DNA of 25,742 nucleotides. It comes from a virus. Shown here piece after piece: positions 23,801 through 25,742 of the stretch; the first letter of the stretch is position 1, and each line of letters begins with the position of its first letter. Below the pieces are notes generated by a model. That model was not told the DNA's origin and searched no databases. It saw nothing but the letters and a program-made list of their open reading frames with translations. The DNA lies in IMG/VR virus record IMGVR_UViG_3300032011_000113, positions 1 through 25,742 of that record; one strand, 5' to 3'. The translations under genes and the position numbers were made by a program.

Positions 23801-25456
23801 TTATTTGTCGGTGAGACATTATCTGGTTCGGTTGCTGAGATTAGAGTGTGGGATAGTTATGTTAGTATGTCAAAATTTAAACAACATGTTTTGAATTATA
23901 ATAGTGTAGTTGGTGGATCAGTTAAATCTGGCGTGAGTGATTTAATTTATAGATTTAGGTTGAATGAAAATATTCCTAATTACAATAGACATCCTGATAG
24001 TACAAATCTAAAAATTTATGATTCAAATCCACAGCATACTAAGGATTATAGTCATTTGATTTCTACACAACCAAGCTTGAATTTTAGAACAAGTATGACG
24101 GAACAAACTTTTTACAAATTTGGTGTCAGAGGAACTGATGAGATTAAAAACGATAATCAAACGAATTTAGGTTCTAAATTAAAAGTGGTAGGTTCGTTGG
24201 ATCCCAAAACAAAGACTGTAGAGTCTCCATATGACGGAACCCCAAAGGTACAAAAATCTAATAAAATTGGTAAATCATTTTCTTATGTTGATGCTATTGA
24301 TTCTTTGATAATAAACCAGATGTCTGATTTTAAATTAGATGATTATCTTGAAGATGGTACGATGGATGGTATTTATAGTGATCTGGTTGATTTAAGAAAA
24401 CAATTGATTAGTGATAATAATATTCAAATTGATGTTACTAAAAATTTAAAATCAGCGGAATCTCTTTTTAATGCTCCAATATTAAATAATTTACAACGAC
24501 TTTTACCAGCCAAATCAAGTTTAGATTTTTCATATAATGTAAAAAATGATATTTTATTTAGACCAAAAATAAAAAATGCAATATTACAGACGGAGTTAAA
24601 TCCAAATACAAATACTTCTTATATTTCTGCAAGTTTTTTAAAACCAACTTTATCTTCGACTGTTAATGAAAGATTTAAAAATGGGACTATTGATGTTTCG
24701 GATGATGAATTAAGTACGACTGGATTTGTTAATCAAAATTATAAAAATGGAACTATTGATGTGTCAGATAATGAATTAAGTATTACTTCACTTTATAACG
24801 AAAATGTAAAGACAAATGATTCTTCTCCATTGGATATAATTGATTTTACAAATTCAAGGACAGAATCCGTTTATACACTTGAGCCTGATATTACTAGTTT
24901 ATTTTTAGGTAGTAAGAATGAATTTTGGAAAAATCATGGTAAGGGGGACGACCAAGTACATTTTAAATCTAAAAATCAAGGAACGGATGGTAACTTCAAT
25001 ACTTACAAATACGAAACGAGATTTACATTTCCAACTATAGGCGATACTGAAGAATTCTATCCAGTAAGTGGTACTTATAAAAGTAGAAAAAATCAAAGAC
25101 AACCTTATAATCATCATGATAATTTTAGACATTTTTTCAATAGGCAATTTGTAGATAGTGGTAGTTATACTTATACTTCATTTTTTGAAGACAATGCTGA
25201 GCCGGGGAGAATGATAGGAAGAACGCGATTTTTTAGGACAGATAGTGATGGTAATATTACTTATCCGTCAAATCATTATATTTATGCTAGAACAAGTAAA
25301 GATGTGTTGGATAATCTAATCTACAAAGGAACTCAGAATGATGGTTCATCGCCAAGTACAGATCCAATGGATAGGGATCCAAAAAGAACAGTTCCAGCTT
25401 ATACAATCAATGTAGGTGGTTCGGATACTACTAAGAAGTTAAAAGTAGTAAGGTAA
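20807..25456 (+). CDS. gp7: Giant baseplate wedge protein, gp7/tail protein I-like, with LamG insertion
   Basis: This 1549-residue protein has an N-terminal beta-rich part (1-260), a helical coiled-coil region (about 280-341, with KNFKDKVVKLEGLF and LFKQVENLKDDF) and a Ser/Gly-rich region (about 440-620). The key region is a P2 gpI-like module at about 644-787: LRDFVSMLGEQFDLLRNYID, then GDSIGFDLMNP and YKTKGTRESISALLNLYGF. Tail protein I corresponds to T4 gp7 in the wedge heterotrimer with gp6. A LamG-like beta-sandwich follows (about 825-1040, ending SVAEIRVWDSYVSMSKFKQH). A conserved LFNAPILNNLQRLLPAKSSL segment is at about 1215-1234, two 22-residue tandem repeats at 1286-1329, and a C-terminal domain with PGRMIGRTRFFRTDSDGN. 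T4 gp7 is 1032 residues, so this form is enlarged. Confidence 0.72.
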   Translation: MEILTNYNNDTLQLISDGPSYSLSDFDSDIHIIKLSVFRSNGVFLRGGELTKDIGFYISQDQLFLKPNQFLDREGFSEGNYNLQFDFISRFTEEDLFYISEISPSRKEIRLSINPPDSPDGIDSDNVLLFLNENDPSSTYQFNSFLELSQGRLIPINGYAIDNVTDDRRTLIIKLNQVLPSDIQILNKDFRIVNKFLSSQLESVFYRDVEGLAISGLGLEIDQGFATEDIFEEDMDYSNYQSMTGSFGKDIFEEVKRTKRDINLNIDYSNFSNHTFFGSAESKLKNFKDKVVKLEGLFAQISSSLEFSSSLRVVEKRKDLFKQVENLKDDFTHYEHFLYNDGQSYSTASAPGIGTNLAGTNFSNKVDNSLSTLQDQEGFDKVHKKSNSGYIHLFTDIYKAEDPPFYNTNKAVYLSFILRGGGDFKGEYQLHISGGDANINYDNKKYKSYPYNTGRQLPYNAFSGSALLNPTSTGSNYRRYIFKGEQLYWRPAYTNGEYYDINWILQGNLWRNTQYSQILSGSNVISASMSGSEFGRPIKDSSGLYRPYFFPDTMPESGSNAFGPVTASVMPQGDLFPVVSVETGSKSAFFTDVKVSYNNPADIHPFSNVYRPPSGSYAGSDKWNNWYDGMIDSASNYDNDNIHSLVNNLPFSLQSDQQHQTLRDFVSMLGEQFDLLRNYIDNYQNFYKMGYKNPNSIPDTLLPIIGDSIGFDLMNPYSGSITSYLENNEVDGIGIKTAINSLWRKILNNVIYIYKTKGTRESISALLNLYGFDAHSFQLQEYGGSVDEHNPTVIKNTSEDLLDGLKNKSGNVSFIEEFAAFPMLNLDSGSDYLALDWWSNDANANGMEFLFQANKSTNTQTLLRSSGSNDYWDLRIIPSGSSATRGKIEFRLNYTKDVSSAIGTNHVSMSTDYINNIMSDNIFNILLQRNYATSSNTVPASHFTQSYHMYIGRKDDDKIRDVQFISMSSHNANITASRVSGSYINQNFITSSALTGKNLFVGETLSGSVAEIRVWDSYVSMSKFKQHVLNYNSVVGGSVKSGVSDLIYRFRLNENIPNYNRHPDSTNLKIYDSNPQHTKDYSHLISTQPSLNFRTSMTEQTFYKFGVRGTDEIKNDNQTNLGSKLKVVGSLDPKTKTVESPYDGTPKVQKSNKIGKSFSYVDAIDSLIINQMSDFKLDDYLEDGTMDGIYSDLVDLRKQLISDNNIQIDVTKNLKSAESLFNAPILNNLQRLLPAKSSLDFSYNVKNDILFRPKIKNAILQTELNPNTNTSYISASFLKPTLSSTVNERFKNGTIDVSDDELSTTGFVNQNYKNGTIDVSDNELSITSLYNENVKTNDSSPLDIIDFTNSRTESVYTLEPDITSLFLGSKNEFWKNHGKGDDQVHFKSKNQGTDGNFNTYKYETRFTFPTIGDTEEFYPVSGTYKSRKNQRQPYNHHDNFRHFFNRQFVDSGSYTYTSFFEDNAEPGRMIGRTRFFRTDSDGNITYPSNHYIYARTSKDVLDNLIYKGTQNDGSSPSTDPMDRDPKRTVPAYTINVGGSDTTKKLKVVR
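24662..24793 (+). repeat. Tandem 66-bp (22-residue) repeat inside the gp7-like gene
   Basis: Two head-to-tail, in-frame units (24662-24727 and 24728-24793) encode VNERFKNGTIDVSDDELSTT-GF and VNQNYKNGTIDVSDNELSIT-SL. A decayed third start (YNENVKTND) follows. The copies agree at most residues but differ at many third codon positions, so the duplication is not recent. It probably forms a small beta repeat or linker. Confidence 0.85.
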
Positions 25457-25498
25457 AAAATAATTTGAATATATTTATATTAAACAAGGATTAATGTT
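25457..25498 (+). other. Intergenic gap with motif copy 4 and a ribosome site
   Basis: This 42-base gap is unusually long for the late operon, where genes otherwise overlap or nearly touch. It contains the TATTTAT motif at 25472-25483 and AAGGA at about 25486-25490, eight bases before the ATG at 25499. It probably starts a new transcript. Confidence 0.5.
25472..25483 (+). promoter_or_regulatory. TATTTAT motif, copy 4
   Basis: TATTTATATTAA shares the TATTTAT core with the other three copies and matches 8 of 12 positions overall. It ends 15 bases before the ATG at 25499. As the only such motif between 5229 and 25742 at a gene start, it marks the one place where the baseplate operon is interrupted. 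Confidence 0.3.
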
Positions 25499-25742
25499 AT
25501 GGGAATACTTGATAATGATACCGTTGTCGTAGATGCTATTTTAACTAAGATAGGCCGACAGAAATTAGCAAATGGGCAACCGTTGGGAATTACTAAATTT
25601 TCATTCGGTGATACTGGAGTAGATTATACATTGTATAATCCAGACCATCCAAGTGGTTCAGATTCATATGGAACTGCGATTACATCACTACCGATGTTAG
25701 AGGCAGTACCAGATGATAATGTATTTTTGCGTTCAAAACTTT
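25499..25742 (+). CDS. Virion structural protein (partial, 3' end beyond the window)
   Basis: The first 81 residues are visible: MGILDNDTVVVDAILTKIG, then RQKLANGQPLGITKFSFGDT, GVDYTLYNPDHPSGSDSYG and TAITSLPMLEAVPDD. This N-terminus is of a type recognised in marine T4-like phage structural proteins, which start with an (I)VVDAILTK segment and carry a DYTLYNP-HPSGS motif. The ATG has AAGGA eight bases upstream and a candidate promoter element before that, so it may head the next transcription unit. The frame is open to the window edge. Its role in the virion is not known. Confidence 0.82.
   Translation, partial: MGILDNDTVVVDAILTKIGRQKLANGQPLGITKFSFGDTGVDYTLYNPDHPSGSDSYGTAITSLPMLEAVPDDNVFLRSKL

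Noticed and set aside
1-25742. CRISPR array, insertion sequence or diversity-generating retroelement
   Set aside because: No spaced direct repeats, transposase, reverse transcriptase or template/variable repeat pair was seen.

Overview
The window is a contiguous, AT-rich, gene-dense stretch of a tailed phage genome with a contractile tail (T4-like, myovirus morphotype), most likely from the sea. Every supported gene lies on the + strand, and most neighbours overlap by a few bases or are separated by a few. The phage identity rests on a gp25-like wedge protein, a gp6-like (baseplate J) wedge protein, a spike/hub protein with gp5-like layout, a tail-protein-I (gp7-like) module, and a gp55-like late sigma factor. 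Marine origin is an inference from the style of the large structural proteins (GPYHVH-type motif, DNRLRE, LamG, PKD, and a GC...DDGSC cysteine module). The host cannot be named. A consensus-like TTGACA/TATATT promoter and several AGGAG ribosome sites argue against a host with Bacteroidota-type expression signals, but only weakly.

Layout. (1) 1-3338: accessory and early/middle-looking genes. These are the tail of an upstream gene, an acidic small protein, a zinc-ribbon protein, a membrane-anchored lytic transglycosylase, an adenine phosphoribosyltransferase overlapping a nucleosidase of the MTA/SAH type, a three-helix membrane protein and an HNH nuclease. (2) 3339-3496: the only sizeable noncoding stretch, with a near-perfect sigma70 promoter and two stem-loops. 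(3) 3497-5193: small acidic, coiled-coil or membrane proteins, including a 45-residue GTG-start gene, ending in the gp55-like late sigma factor. (4) 5229-25742: the baseplate/tail operon. Its order is unknown, spike (gp5/V), two small proteins, gp25 (W), gp6 (J), five large or unknown virion proteins rich in beta-sandwich adhesion modules, gp7-like (I), then the start of a further virion protein cut by the window edge.

How the genes fit together. The late sigma factor sits directly before the late structural operon. A 12-base motif (TATTTATTAATA and variants) lies just upstream of four genes, among them the first gene after the sigma factor and the last gene of the window, and is a candidate late promoter element. 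The baseplate genes keep the V-W-J-I order of P2-type contractile tails. About 10.8 kb of adhesin-like genes is inserted between J and I, which suggests a baseplate with an elaborate periphery for contacting the host surface. The nucleosidase/phosphoribosyltransferase pair could release adenine from MTA, SAH or related nucleosides and convert it to AMP. That would be purine salvage, and possibly removal of methylation by-products or nucleoside signals during infection. No CRISPR array, tRNA, rRNA, integrase, insertion sequence or reverse transcriptase was seen.
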